The translations under genes were made by a program, and so were the position numbers. A stretch of 64,000 nucleotides of DNA. It comes from Collimonas sp. OK607 (GTDB lineage Bacteria > Pseudomonadota > Gammaproteobacteria > Burkholderiales > Burkholderiaceae_D). Below, piece by piece: positions 55,432 to 63,120 of this stretch. The notes beneath the pieces were generated by a model, which saw only the letters and a program-made list of their open reading frames with translations, did no database searches and was not told the DNA's origin. Positions within the stretch are counted from its first letter, which is position 1; every line of letters begins with the position of its first letter. Where the stretch lies: positions 1 through 64,000 of the forward strand of contig NZ_FOKF01000001.1 in NCBI RefSeq assembly GCF_900111995.1, written 5' to 3'.

Positions 55432-57549
55432 TTGACCGAAGATACATCCTCACCTGTTGCCGAAGGCGCGTTGTCCGGTACCACTGCCGTTGCAACTCCG
55501 GCTGCGATTGCAACTGGGATTGCAACTGCAACCCCCGGCGCCCACGATGCCGATATCGATCGTCTGTTCGCCAGTTCCGGCCCGCTTGGACAGGCGGTCG
55601 GCGGCTTTCGGCCGCGCCAGGCGCAAACCGAAATGGCGAAAGCCATCGCCGACGCCATCGCCCAGCAAAGAACCTTGATTGCCGAGGCTGGCACCGGCAC
55701 CGGCAAGACTTTCGCCTACCTGGTGCCGGCCTTGCTGTGGGGTGGCAAGGTGATCGTCTCGACCGGCACCAAGAATTTGCAAGACCAGTTGTTCTTGCGC
55801 GACATTCCTACCGTGCGCAGGGCGCTCAGTGCGCCGGTCTCGGTAGCGCTGCTGAAAGGGCGCGCCAATTACGTTTGCCATTTCCATCTGGAACGGACAC
55901 TGCAGAATGGTCGCATGACCTCGCGTGAGGACGTCGGCTACCTGCGTGAAATTTCCCGTTTCATGAAAACCACCTCATCCGGCGACAAGGCCGAGTTATC
56001 GAAGGTGCCGGAAACCGCGTTGATCTGGAATCTGGTGACCTCGACCCGCGATACCTGCATGGGCGCTGAATGCCAGTATTACCAGGACTGTTTCGTGATG
56101 AAGGCGCGCAAGGAGGCCCAGCAGGCTGATGTGGTGGTGGTCAACCATCATCTGTTCTTTGCCGATGTGGCTTTGAAGGATACGGGTGTCGCGGAACTGC
56201 TGCCGTCAGCGAACACCATCATTTTCGATGAAGCGCACCAGCTGCCTGAAGTGGCCACTTTATTTTTTGGCAATACCATCTCTACTTCGCAAATCCTGGA
56301 GTTGTGCCGTGACGTTCTGGCAGAAGGCTTGTCGCATGCTCGCGATGGCGCCGACTGGGGGCAAGTAGTGGTGCCGGTAGAAAAAGCCGCGCGCGATTTA
56401 CGGCTGACCTTTCCGCAGGAAGGGGGCCGGCTGGCAGTGAATCAGATTGCAGCATCGAGCGCATTCTTCCCGGCGCTGGAAACCTTGCGGGCGCAAATGC
56501 ACAGCATGCTTGCCGTCCTCGAAAAGCAGGCGGAACGGGCGGAAACCATCGAGCAGTGCCGGACCCGCGCAGTGGAACTGGGGCATCAGCTAGACAGCTG
56601 GAACAGCGCGCCAAGTGTCGGCAGTGGCAGCACCGGCAAGAGCGCAAAGAAAGCCAAGGCGGCCGAGGCTGAAGGCGAAGAAGGCAGCGTGCTGTGGGTG
56701 GAAGCCTTTTCGTCTTCCTTGCAATTGCACCAGACACCGCTGTCGATCGCGCCGATTTTTAATAAACAGCGTGAAGGTGTCGCCCGTTCCTGGATTTTTA
56801 CCTCCGCCACGTTGGCAGTGAAGAACGATTTCCAGCATTACGCCTCGCAAATGGGCTTGTGGGACGAGCCGGCCCAATCCTGGCCTAGCCCCTTCGATTA
56901 TGGCGAGCAAGGCCTGCTATACGTGCCGCAGAACCTGCCGCAGCCGAATTCGCCTGACTATACCGATGCCGTCATCGACGCCGCGCTGCCGGTGATCGAA
57001 GCCTCGGGCGGCCGCGCTTTTCTGTTGTGTACGACGATACGCGCCGTCAATCGCGCCGCCGAACGATTACGCGCGGAATTCGAAGCCCGCCATCTGGATT
57101 TCCCTCTGATGGTGCAAGGCGAGGCCGGGCGTACCGAGCTGCTGGACCGTTTCCGCGCTGCCGGGAACGCCGTGCTGATCGGCAGCCAGAGTTTCTGGGA
57201 AGGTGTCGATGTGCGCGGCGAAGCATTGTCCCTGGTGATTATCGACAAGCTGCCATTTTCACCGCCGGACGATCCGGTCCTGGCGGCGCGTATAGAAGCG
57301 CTGGAATCCAAGGGCATGAACGGTTTCATGCATCACCAGCTGCCGGCGGCTATCATTAACCTGAAGCAGGGCGCGGGCCGTCTGATCCGCGATGAAGCCG
57401 ATCGTGGCGTCTTGATGATTTGCGATCCACGCCTGATTTCCAAAGGCTACGGCCGGCGCATCTGGCAGAGTTTACCGCCGTTCAAGCGGACCCGGGAGCT
57501 GGATGCGGTAAAGGCGTTCTGGCGCGGCGATGCAATTGAGCCCGATTGA
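55432..57549 (+). CDS. dinG: DinG/YoaA-type ATP-dependent DNA helicase
   Basis: A 705-residue XPD-like superfamily 2 helicase. After an Ala/Thr-rich leader (low-complexity repeat of ATG/ATA type at residues 19-36) come TLIAEAGTGTGKTFAYLVPA (Walker A), iron-sulfur cysteines in NYVCHFHLERT and CMGAECQYYQDCF, FDEAHQLPE (DEAH box), GSQSFWEGVDVRGEALSL and QGAGRLIRDEADRG (motif VI). It unwinds 5'-tailed DNA, R-loops or forks. The start is TTG at 55432, so the exact N-terminus is uncertain. An Ala/Lys-rich insert lies at about residues 385-415. Confidence 0.9.
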   Translation: MTEDTSSPVAEGALSGTTAVATPAAIATGIATATPGAHDADIDRLFASSGPLGQAVGGFRPRQAQTEMAKAIADAIAQQRTLIAEAGTGTGKTFAYLVPALLWGGKVIVSTGTKNLQDQLFLRDIPTVRRALSAPVSVALLKGRANYVCHFHLERTLQNGRMTSREDVGYLREISRFMKTTSSGDKAELSKVPETALIWNLVTSTRDTCMGAECQYYQDCFVMKARKEAQQADVVVVNHHLFFADVALKDTGVAELLPSANTIIFDEAHQLPEVATLFFGNTISTSQILELCRDVLAEGLSHARDGADWGQVVVPVEKAARDLRLTFPQEGGRLAVNQIAASSAFFPALETLRAQMHSMLAVLEKQAERAETIEQCRTRAVELGHQLDSWNSAPSVGSGSTGKSAKKAKAAEAEGEEGSVLWVEAFSSSLQLHQTPLSIAPIFNKQREGVARSWIFTSATLAVKNDFQHYASQMGLWDEPAQSWPSPFDYGEQGLLYVPQNLPQPNSPDYTDAVIDAALPVIEASGGRAFLLCTTIRAVNRAAERLRAEFEARHLDFPLMVQGEAGRTELLDRFRAAGNAVLIGSQSFWEGVDVRGEALSLVIIDKLPFSPPDDPVLAARIEALESKGMNGFMHHQLPAAIINLKQGAGRLIRDEADRGVLMICDPRLISKGYGRRIWQSLPPFKRTRELDAVKAFWRGDAIEPD

Positions 57550-57680
57550 TCGCGATTAATCGGGACCGAACAAGAGTGAGATAGCGCTATCACTCTTGTA
57601 CCGGGCAGGGCGGTGCGGTACATTGATGCTGGCGCGCTCGATTACGATCGCTAAGCTGCCCAAGGTCACCTCTTCTTAAG

Positions 57681-57700
57681 TTGTCATCAACTTGTAATAC
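57681..57700 (+). promoter_or_regulatory. Possible Pho box upstream of ppx
   Basis: TTGTCATCAACTTGTAATAC contains TGTCAT and TGTAAT exactly 11 bp apart, the spacing of PhoB half-sites, and matches the E. coli consensus at about 14 of 20 positions. It ends 84 bp before the ppx start. Control of ppx by PhoB is inferred. The rest of 57550-57784 shows nothing else. Confidence 0.5.
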
Positions 57701-57784
57701 TCTGCGTCTATTGTCACTGCTTGCGTTTTCCGGTGGCTGGCGCCGGTTTTTGTCGAACGTTCGTTTGGATAATAAAGGTAAGCA

Positions 57785-59239
57785 ATGTTTGCAGCAGTGG
57801 ATTTGGGGTCCAACAGTTTCCGTTTGCACATAGGCAAATACAATGGTGATGCGATTCGCGTCATCAAGAGTGCGCGCGACCCGATCCGACTGGCTGCCGG
57901 CCTGGATAGCAAAGGCTACCTGACCGAACAGGCGATGCAGGTTGCGCTGGACTCCCTGTCGCGCTTCCGCAATATCCTGGCCGACTATCAATTGGAGGCC
58001 GTACGGGTCGTGGCCACCAACACGATGCGGGTCGCCAAGAACGCGGCAGAATTCCTGCCGATCGCCGAACAGGTCATCGGCTACCCGATCGAAATCATTT
58101 CGGGCGAAGAAGAGGGGCGGCTAATTTACATGGGCGTTGCCAGCATGCTGCGCCTGCCAAATGAAAAGCGGCTGGTGCTGGACATCGGCGGCGGTTCCAC
58201 CGAACTGATCCTGGGGCGCGGCAAGCAGATCGAGCGGGTCGAGTCGTTCGGCATCGGCACCGTCAATCAAAGCCTGGCTTTTTTTGCCGACGGCCAGATC
58301 ACTGCAGAGGCTTACGATGCCGCGGTACTTTCCGCCCGCAGCCATTTTGAAGACGCGGCGCCGCCGTATCGTCCGCAAAACTGGAGCCACGCCTACGGTT
58401 CTTCCGGCACCATCCGGGCGATTTCCGAGACTATCGAAAAAAACGGCCTGGGCGATCACCGCCTGTCGTATACCAGCCTGGAAGCCTTGCGGGCGCGATT
58501 CGTCGAATTCGGCCACGTCAGCCGTATCGATTTGCTAGGTATGAAACCGGAGCGTGCTGCGGTCATGGTTGGCGGTCTGGCGGTATTGATCGGCCTGATG
58601 CAGGAGCTGGGCATCGAAGTGATCCAGCCGATCGAAGCCGGCCTGCGCATGGGCGTGATGTGGGATCTGCAGCTGCGCGGCACGCGCCTGGACCGGCGCG
58701 ATCAGTCGGTGCACGATTTCTCACAGCGTTTTCACGTAGATCAATTACGCGCAAGCCGGGTTGCCGAAACGGCGACCTCCCTGTTTGAGATGCTCAAACC
58801 AACCAGCGATGGCCTCAGCCAGTATTTGCACTGGAGCGCCTTGCTGCACGAAGTCGGACTGGTGGTGTCGCAAAGCGGCTATCACAAGCATGCGGCCTAC
58901 CTGATCGAAAATGCCGACCTGTCCGGTTTTACCACCCGTGAACAGCGTGCGATGAGCATGTTGATACTCGGTCAGAAGGGAAATCTGCGGAAGATCAGCG
59001 ATGCACTGCTGGATCCGGATTTTTCCAAGGCGGTGCTGGCTTTGCGCCTGGCAGTGATGTTCCTGCATTCGCGGATCGAAGTCGATCTGGATGAGTTGCG
59101 CTTGAAGATGAAGAGCAAGATCGAGCTCGATATCAAGCGCGACTGGATTGAGGATCACCCGACAGCGAGTTACTGGATGACCAAGGAGCAAGACTGGTGG
59201 CGCGAGATTGGCGTCGATTTTGCCATTCGCCGGACCTGA
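57785..59239 (+). CDS. ppx: Exopolyphosphatase (Ppx/GppA)
   Basis: A 484-residue member of the ASKHA-fold phosphatases. FAAVDLGSNSFRLHIGKYNG, EIISGEEEGRLIYMGVASML, LVLDIGGGSTELILGRGK and YGSSGTIRAISETI are the nucleotide/polyphosphate motifs; the C-terminal half is the HD-like helical domain (YLHWSALLHEVGLVVSQ). It removes terminal phosphates from polyphosphate; GppA activity on pppGpp cannot be excluded. AAGG is seven bases before the ATG. No ppk gene lies in the window. Confidence 0.93.
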   Translation: MFAAVDLGSNSFRLHIGKYNGDAIRVIKSARDPIRLAAGLDSKGYLTEQAMQVALDSLSRFRNILADYQLEAVRVVATNTMRVAKNAAEFLPIAEQVIGYPIEIISGEEEGRLIYMGVASMLRLPNEKRLVLDIGGGSTELILGRGKQIERVESFGIGTVNQSLAFFADGQITAEAYDAAVLSARSHFEDAAPPYRPQNWSHAYGSSGTIRAISETIEKNGLGDHRLSYTSLEALRARFVEFGHVSRIDLLGMKPERAAVMVGGLAVLIGLMQELGIEVIQPIEAGLRMGVMWDLQLRGTRLDRRDQSVHDFSQRFHVDQLRASRVAETATSLFEMLKPTSDGLSQYLHWSALLHEVGLVVSQSGYHKHAAYLIENADLSGFTTREQRAMSMLILGQKGNLRKISDALLDPDFSKAVLALRLAVMFLHSRIEVDLDELRLKMKSKIELDIKRDWIEDHPTASYWMTKEQDWWREIGVDFAIRRT

Positions 59240-59260
59240 AGCAGGCTACCGCTGCAAATC

Positions 59261-59384
59261 GTAGGGTGGGCACGCCTTTGTGCCCACGCGGAACTCGCTT
59301 CACGTACATGCCTATTTCCGTGCCACGCGGGTTTGTACTCCGGTTATCGCGGTCACGCGTGGGCAAAAACCTTGCCCACCCTAC
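59261..59384. repeat. AGGGTGGGCA-type palindromic element, copy 2
   Basis: It starts GTAGGGTGGGCA and ends TGCCCACCCTAC, with TGTGCCCACGCGGAA and CACGCGTGGGCA inside. Same outer arms and inner motifs as copy 1 at 45413-45488 but with about 50 more bases in the middle. It lies between the convergent ppx and solute-binding protein genes. Confidence 0.78.
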
Positions 59385-59395
59385 GGTAAACACTC

Positions 59396-60520
59396 TCAGT
59401 AAGTCAACCCGTTAGCCTTGTTAAACAGCGCCATATCCACGTAGCTGGAGAGGTGGTTGCTGTTGGCTGCTTCGCCCACGACATATCCGCCGATATCAAA
59501 ACCGCCGCCGGGAATCGTGTATTCCGGCTGGCCGGCGACTCTTTTACCGGCTGGCAGCAGCCGTGTCCACGATTTGGCTGCGGTGAACCCTTCCAGCGTC
59601 AATGCCGACACCGGCTCGTCGCGGTACTTCCGCATCATGTTCAAATGTTCAAGCTGTATCGAAGAACTGCCGATGTTGGGATTGGGAACGACTTGCGAAA
59701 ATACCGTCCATTCCACGGCTTTGCCGCCTGCCAGCTGGCGCAACGTGGTCAGGTTGGTGAGTGATGAGCCGGCGACAAAGGTTTGCGGCGCAAGTTTGCG
59801 AAATTCCTTCAGGAATACGCCAGCGTTCACCGTGTCCGCGATCATGATCACAAAACCTGGCTTGGCAGCGGCCAGTTGTACTGTCTCATTACGCATTTTT
59901 GCAAGATCATTGCCCAGGTGGACGGTGCCGCTAAGCTTGATGCCGCTTTCCCGCATCTGATCTGTGAGTCGACGATAGGCGTCTGTCGTGGCGGCTGAAT
60001 CTTGAACTACGACCCCCACATTTTTGACGCCAAGCTTGTCGAAATGGGAAAATATATGACGGATTTCCTGCTGGTAGCTAGGGCGCCAGAACAAGACCTT
60101 GGCATCTTTCTGATAATCGGCCCCAGCCAATGGCGCGTATAACGTCAAGCTGCTGCGTTTGAATTCTGCCGAGTCCAGCACCGCCTTGGTAACATCGTCG
60201 CCGACACCGCCAAACAAATAAGCGACATGGGCCTGGGTGATCAGTTCGTTTACTGCCTTCACAGCCAGGTCGGCCTGGCCGCGGTCGTCGCGTACCAGAT
60301 ATTGGATGTGGCGGCCGTTGAGTCCACCTTTCGCATTGAGAACGTCAAAATAAGTCTTGATGCCGGCGACATAATCGCGCCCCAGGTCCGCATTCGGTCC
60401 TGACAAATCGATGGCCTGGCCGATCACAATAGCCTCAGCGGCAGCATTTCCCAGCAACGGCACGCACAGTGCGAGAGCGACCAGAGACTTGCACAAAAAG
60501 CGATTCAAGTTTAAGTTCAT
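59396..60520 (-). CDS. ABC-type branched-chain amino acid/urea-type solute-binding protein (orphan)
   Basis: A 374-residue periplasmic protein with signal peptide (CKSLVALALCVPLLGNAAAE) and the Leu/Ile/Val-binding fold: IVIGQAIDLSGPNADLGRDY, GGLNGRHIQYLVRDDRGQAD, FWRPSYQQEIRHIFSHFDKL. No permease or ATPase genes are adjacent, so it may serve a distant transporter or a receptor. Ligand unknown. Confidence 0.85.
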   Translation of the reverse strand: MNLNLNRFLCKSLVALALCVPLLGNAAAEAIVIGQAIDLSGPNADLGRDYVAGIKTYFDVLNAKGGLNGRHIQYLVRDDRGQADLAVKAVNELITQAHVAYLFGGVGDDVTKAVLDSAEFKRSSLTLYAPLAGADYQKDAKVLFWRPSYQQEIRHIFSHFDKLGVKNVGVVVQDSAATTDAYRRLTDQMRESGIKLSGTVHLGNDLAKMRNETVQLAAAKPGFVIMIADTVNAGVFLKEFRKLAPQTFVAGSSLTNLTTLRQLAGGKAVEWTVFSQVVPNPNIGSSSIQLEHLNMMRKYRDEPVSALTLEGFTAAKSWTRLLPAGKRVAGQPEYTIPGGGFDIGGYVVGEAANSNHLSSYVDMALFNKANGLTY

Positions 60521-60680
60521 TGGAAAGTCGAAAAATGGCGGTGGAGGAGTCGCGATTCTGGTTGTAAATTGTGACGGCTTGATGAATTTGTTGCTGAATT
60601 TGTTTCGTTTGTGAGGCTGTTCTTGCTGATGATTGAATAATTGTATATATTATTTATACGATTTAATTATGGAGAGTTGA

Positions 60681-61217
60681 ATGGTTACCGGTAAAAATGT
60701 AAAAACAGGTGCGAAACCAGCTGCGAGTCCTGCGGTGAAGCGTGCAGTCAAGAAGCCGGCAGCGCGCTCTGCCGTCAAGCCAGGTCCGAAGGCTACGTCG
60801 GCAATTAAACCAGCCGCTAAAGCTGTAGTGAAACCGGCTGTGAAACCAACAGTGAAACCAACAGTGAAAGCAACAGTGAAACCACAATCGAAGCCTTTGC
60901 TCGTCACCAAGCCGCTTACAGCAAAACCGGCACTGCCTGTCAGCAAATCGGCTCCCAGCATCAAATCCCTGCCTGACGTCAAGGCCAAGGTAAAAAAAGC
61001 CAAGCTGGTGCGCGATAGCTTCACCATGCCTGCCGACGAGTATCAAGTCCTGGGCGACGTCAAGAAGACTTTCTTGAAAGCCGGCCTGGAAGTGAAGAAG
61101 AGCGAACTGTTGCGCGTTGGCGTTGCCTTGATCCGCGAGCTGGATCTGGCAAGTCTGAAACTGGCCGTGGCCAGCCTGCCGCCGGTGAAGGCAGGTCGTC
61201 CGAAGAAAGAAAAATAA
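60681..61217 (+). CDS. Histone H1-like basic protein with C-terminal helical domain
   Basis: A 178-residue protein. Residues 1-105 are Lys/Ala/Pro/Val-rich with short repeats (KPTVKPTVKATVKP; the DNA at 60837-60885 repeats GTGAAACCAACA units), like eukaryotic H1 tails. Residues about 108-160 form a compact domain (LVRDSFTMPADEYQVL, then VKKSELLRVGVALIRELD) that looks like a ribbon-helix-helix DNA-binding fold. Probably a nucleoid protein. GGAGA is six bases before the ATG. Confidence 0.75.
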   Translation: MVTGKNVKTGAKPAASPAVKRAVKKPAARSAVKPGPKATSAIKPAAKAVVKPAVKPTVKPTVKATVKPQSKPLLVTKPLTAKPALPVSKSAPSIKSLPDVKAKVKKAKLVRDSFTMPADEYQVLGDVKKTFLKAGLEVKKSELLRVGVALIRELDLASLKLAVASLPPVKAGRPKKEK

Positions 61218-61258
61218 GACAGAACCGCTGCGTTCAGCGGTTCGGCAAAAGGGGTTCG

Positions 61259-61320
61259 CGGGGCACGGATTTGCACGATGACAGGTTGAGTCGTCGTGCA
61301 AATCCGTGCCCCGTTTTTTT
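61259..61320 (+). terminator. Long terminator after the histone-like gene
   Basis: Arms at 61259-61278 and 61293-61312 are perfectly complementary over 20 bp (CGGGGCACGGATTTGC...), followed by seven Ts. A smaller hairpin GAACCGCTG/CAGCGGTTC lies just before, at 61222-61243. Confidence 0.9.
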
Positions 61321-61386
61321 GTTGGCAAGTTGTCTGGAAATATCAAAACTGACGTGATGGAAATTGCATTTTCGACACTGTTGCTA

Positions 61387-61447
61387 TGTCATGGAACCGA
61401 AATAAACCTGTCATTTTCTTGAAGTAATCTGTGGTTAGGCTTGTCAT
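61387..61447 (+). promoter_or_regulatory. Three phased TGTCAT hexamers, candidate PhoB sites
   Basis: TGTCAT occurs at 61387, 61409 and 61442, that is at distances of 22 and 33 bp, both multiples of the 11-bp PhoB half-site period. They lie 25-85 bp upstream of the olsB-like gene. The intervening 11-bp steps hold weaker matches. Positions are seen; PhoB binding is inference. Confidence 0.5.
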
Positions 61448-61471
61448 CGTCACAATCAGAAAGGACGATGA

Positions 61472-62239
61472 ATGCAACTACTTACGAATCCTGGCGAAGC
61501 AAGTCCTAGTGTTTCCAAGCTGACAGTTAGTCTTGCCAGTACGCCGGAAGAAGTGCGCGAAGTGCAACGCCTGCGGTATAAGGTTTTTATCGAGGCGATG
61601 GGCTTGTCTACGCTGGCTAACGCAGAAGGCCTGGATAGCGACGAATTCGATTCATATTGCGATCACCTGATCGTCCGCGATACCAATACCTTGCGCGTGG
61701 TTGGTACTTATCGTGTCATGAGCCCGCATGCTGCACGGCGCATGGGGCGTTATTATTCGGAGCAGGAATTCGATCTCGGCCGGCTCGATAATCTGCGCGA
61801 CAGGATCGCAGAAGCCGGACGTGCCTGCATCGATCCTGCTTACCGTAGCGGCAGCGTCATCATGCTGCTGTGGGCGGGCCTGGCGGCGTTCATGCGGCGC
61901 GAGCGATGCGATTACCTGATGGGCTGCGCCAGCGTCAGCCTGGCCGATGGCGGCCATAACGCGGCGGCTTTGTATCACGCTCTTGATCAAGACAATTTTT
62001 CGCCGGCCGAGTACCGGGTTACGCCGCACGTGCCGTTTCCGGTCTATGAGCGCGAAGCCGGCCACGTGGCGCAGATGCCGCCGCTGTTAAAAGGATATTT
62101 GCGCAGCGGCGCCTGGGTCTGCGGCGACCCGGCCTGGGATCCCGATTTCCATTCGGCCGATTTCTTCCTGCTGCTGCCTCTGTCCAAGCTGGACCAGCGC
62201 TACGCTCGCCACTATCTTAAAGAAACGAGGGCGGCATGA
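61472..62239 (+). CDS. olsB: OlsB-like N-acyltransferase (GNAT fold)
   Basis: A 255-residue acyltransferase. REVQRLRYKVFIEAMGL, FDSYCDHLIVRDTNTLRVVG, EAGRACIDPAYRSGSVIMLL and YLMGCASVSLADGGHNAAAL follow the OlsB/putative-hemolysin family. OlsB links a 3-hydroxy fatty acid to the alpha-amino group of ornithine, the first step to phosphorus-free ornithine lipids. AAAGGA is six bases before the ATG. Its stop overlaps the start of the next gene by four bases. No OlsA is seen in the window, so another N-acyl product is possible. Confidence 0.75.
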   Translation: MQLLTNPGEASPSVSKLTVSLASTPEEVREVQRLRYKVFIEAMGLSTLANAEGLDSDEFDSYCDHLIVRDTNTLRVVGTYRVMSPHAARRMGRYYSEQEFDLGRLDNLRDRIAEAGRACIDPAYRSGSVIMLLWAGLAAFMRRERCDYLMGCASVSLADGGHNAAALYHALDQDNFSPAEYRVTPHVPFPVYEREAGHVAQMPPLLKGYLRSGAWVCGDPAWDPDFHSADFFLLLPLSKLDQRYARHYLKETRAA

Positions 62240-63120
62240 AGCCGGGCGAGCAGTTCCTGGATGCGGCGCTGTTCCGTTCGCTGGATGACGCCGTTCCCGG
62301 CAACGGATCCGGTTCGAAGCGCGACCCGATCCGCTTTCGCACCATCTGGATTTCCGACGTTCACCTGGGAACCACAGGCTGCCAGGCTGCTCGCCTACTG
62401 GAGTTTTTGCGCGCGACCGAATCCGATACCTTATACCTGGTCGGCGATATCATCGATGGCTGGCAACTGAAGCGTCGCTGGTATTGGGACCAGGTACACA
62501 ACAACGTGGTGCAAACGGTGTTGAAAAAAGCGCGCAAGGGAACCGAGGTGATTTTCGTTCCCGGTAATCACGATGAGGCTGTGCGCCAATTCATCGATCT
62601 GGACTTTGGCGGTATCCGGATTCGCGATGAATTGGTGCATACCACCGCGCAAGGCAAACGCATGCTGGTGTTGCACGGTGATCGTTTCGATGGCGTGATC
62701 GCCTGCGCCAAATGGCTGGCATATGTAGGCGATGGTTTGTATACCGTGATCCTGAAATTCAATCAATGGTTCAACGGCTGGCGCGCACGTGCCGGTTTGC
62801 CCTACTGGTCGCTATCGCAATATTTGAAATTGAAGGTAAAAAACGCAGTGAATTATATTTCTTCGTTTGAAGATGCATTGGCGGCGGAAGCAAAAAAGAA
62901 AGGTTTGGACGGCGTCATTTGCGGCCATATCCATAAACCTGAAATTCGCGACATCGACGGCATTAAATATTGTAACGACGGCGACTGGGTGGAAAGCTTG
63001 TCGGCGCTGGTGGAAGAAGCCAGCGGCGAACTGCGCCTGGTAACCTGGCAGGAAATCATGCAACAAAAGAATGCAGTGTCCGGCAACCGGGCCCGTGAAT
63101 TATGCGAATTGCCATCGTAA
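62236..63120 (+). CDS. plcP: PlcP-like metallophosphoesterase (LpxH-like fold)
   Basis: A 294-residue calcineurin-type phosphoesterase. IWISDVHLGTTGCQAARLLE, LVGDIIDGWQLKRRWYWDQV, FVPGNHDEAVRQF, VLHGDRFDGVI and VICGHIHKPEIRDIDGI are the metal-ligand motifs. The GTTGCQA and LPYWSLSQYLKLKVKNAVNY segments match the PlcP phospholipase C group of alphaproteobacteria, not true LpxH. PlcP removes phosphate headgroups from phospholipids during phosphate starvation, giving diacylglycerol. It overlaps both neighbours (4 and 19 bp). Genome pipelines usually call it UDP-2,3-diacylglucosamine diphosphatase. Confidence 0.78.
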   Translation: MKPGEQFLDAALFRSLDDAVPGNGSGSKRDPIRFRTIWISDVHLGTTGCQAARLLEFLRATESDTLYLVGDIIDGWQLKRRWYWDQVHNNVVQTVLKKARKGTEVIFVPGNHDEAVRQFIDLDFGGIRIRDELVHTTAQGKRMLVLHGDRFDGVIACAKWLAYVGDGLYTVILKFNQWFNGWRARAGLPYWSLSQYLKLKVKNAVNYISSFEDALAAEAKKKGLDGVICGHIHKPEIRDIDGIKYCNDGDWVESLSALVEEASGELRLVTWQEIMQQKNAVSGNRARELCELPS

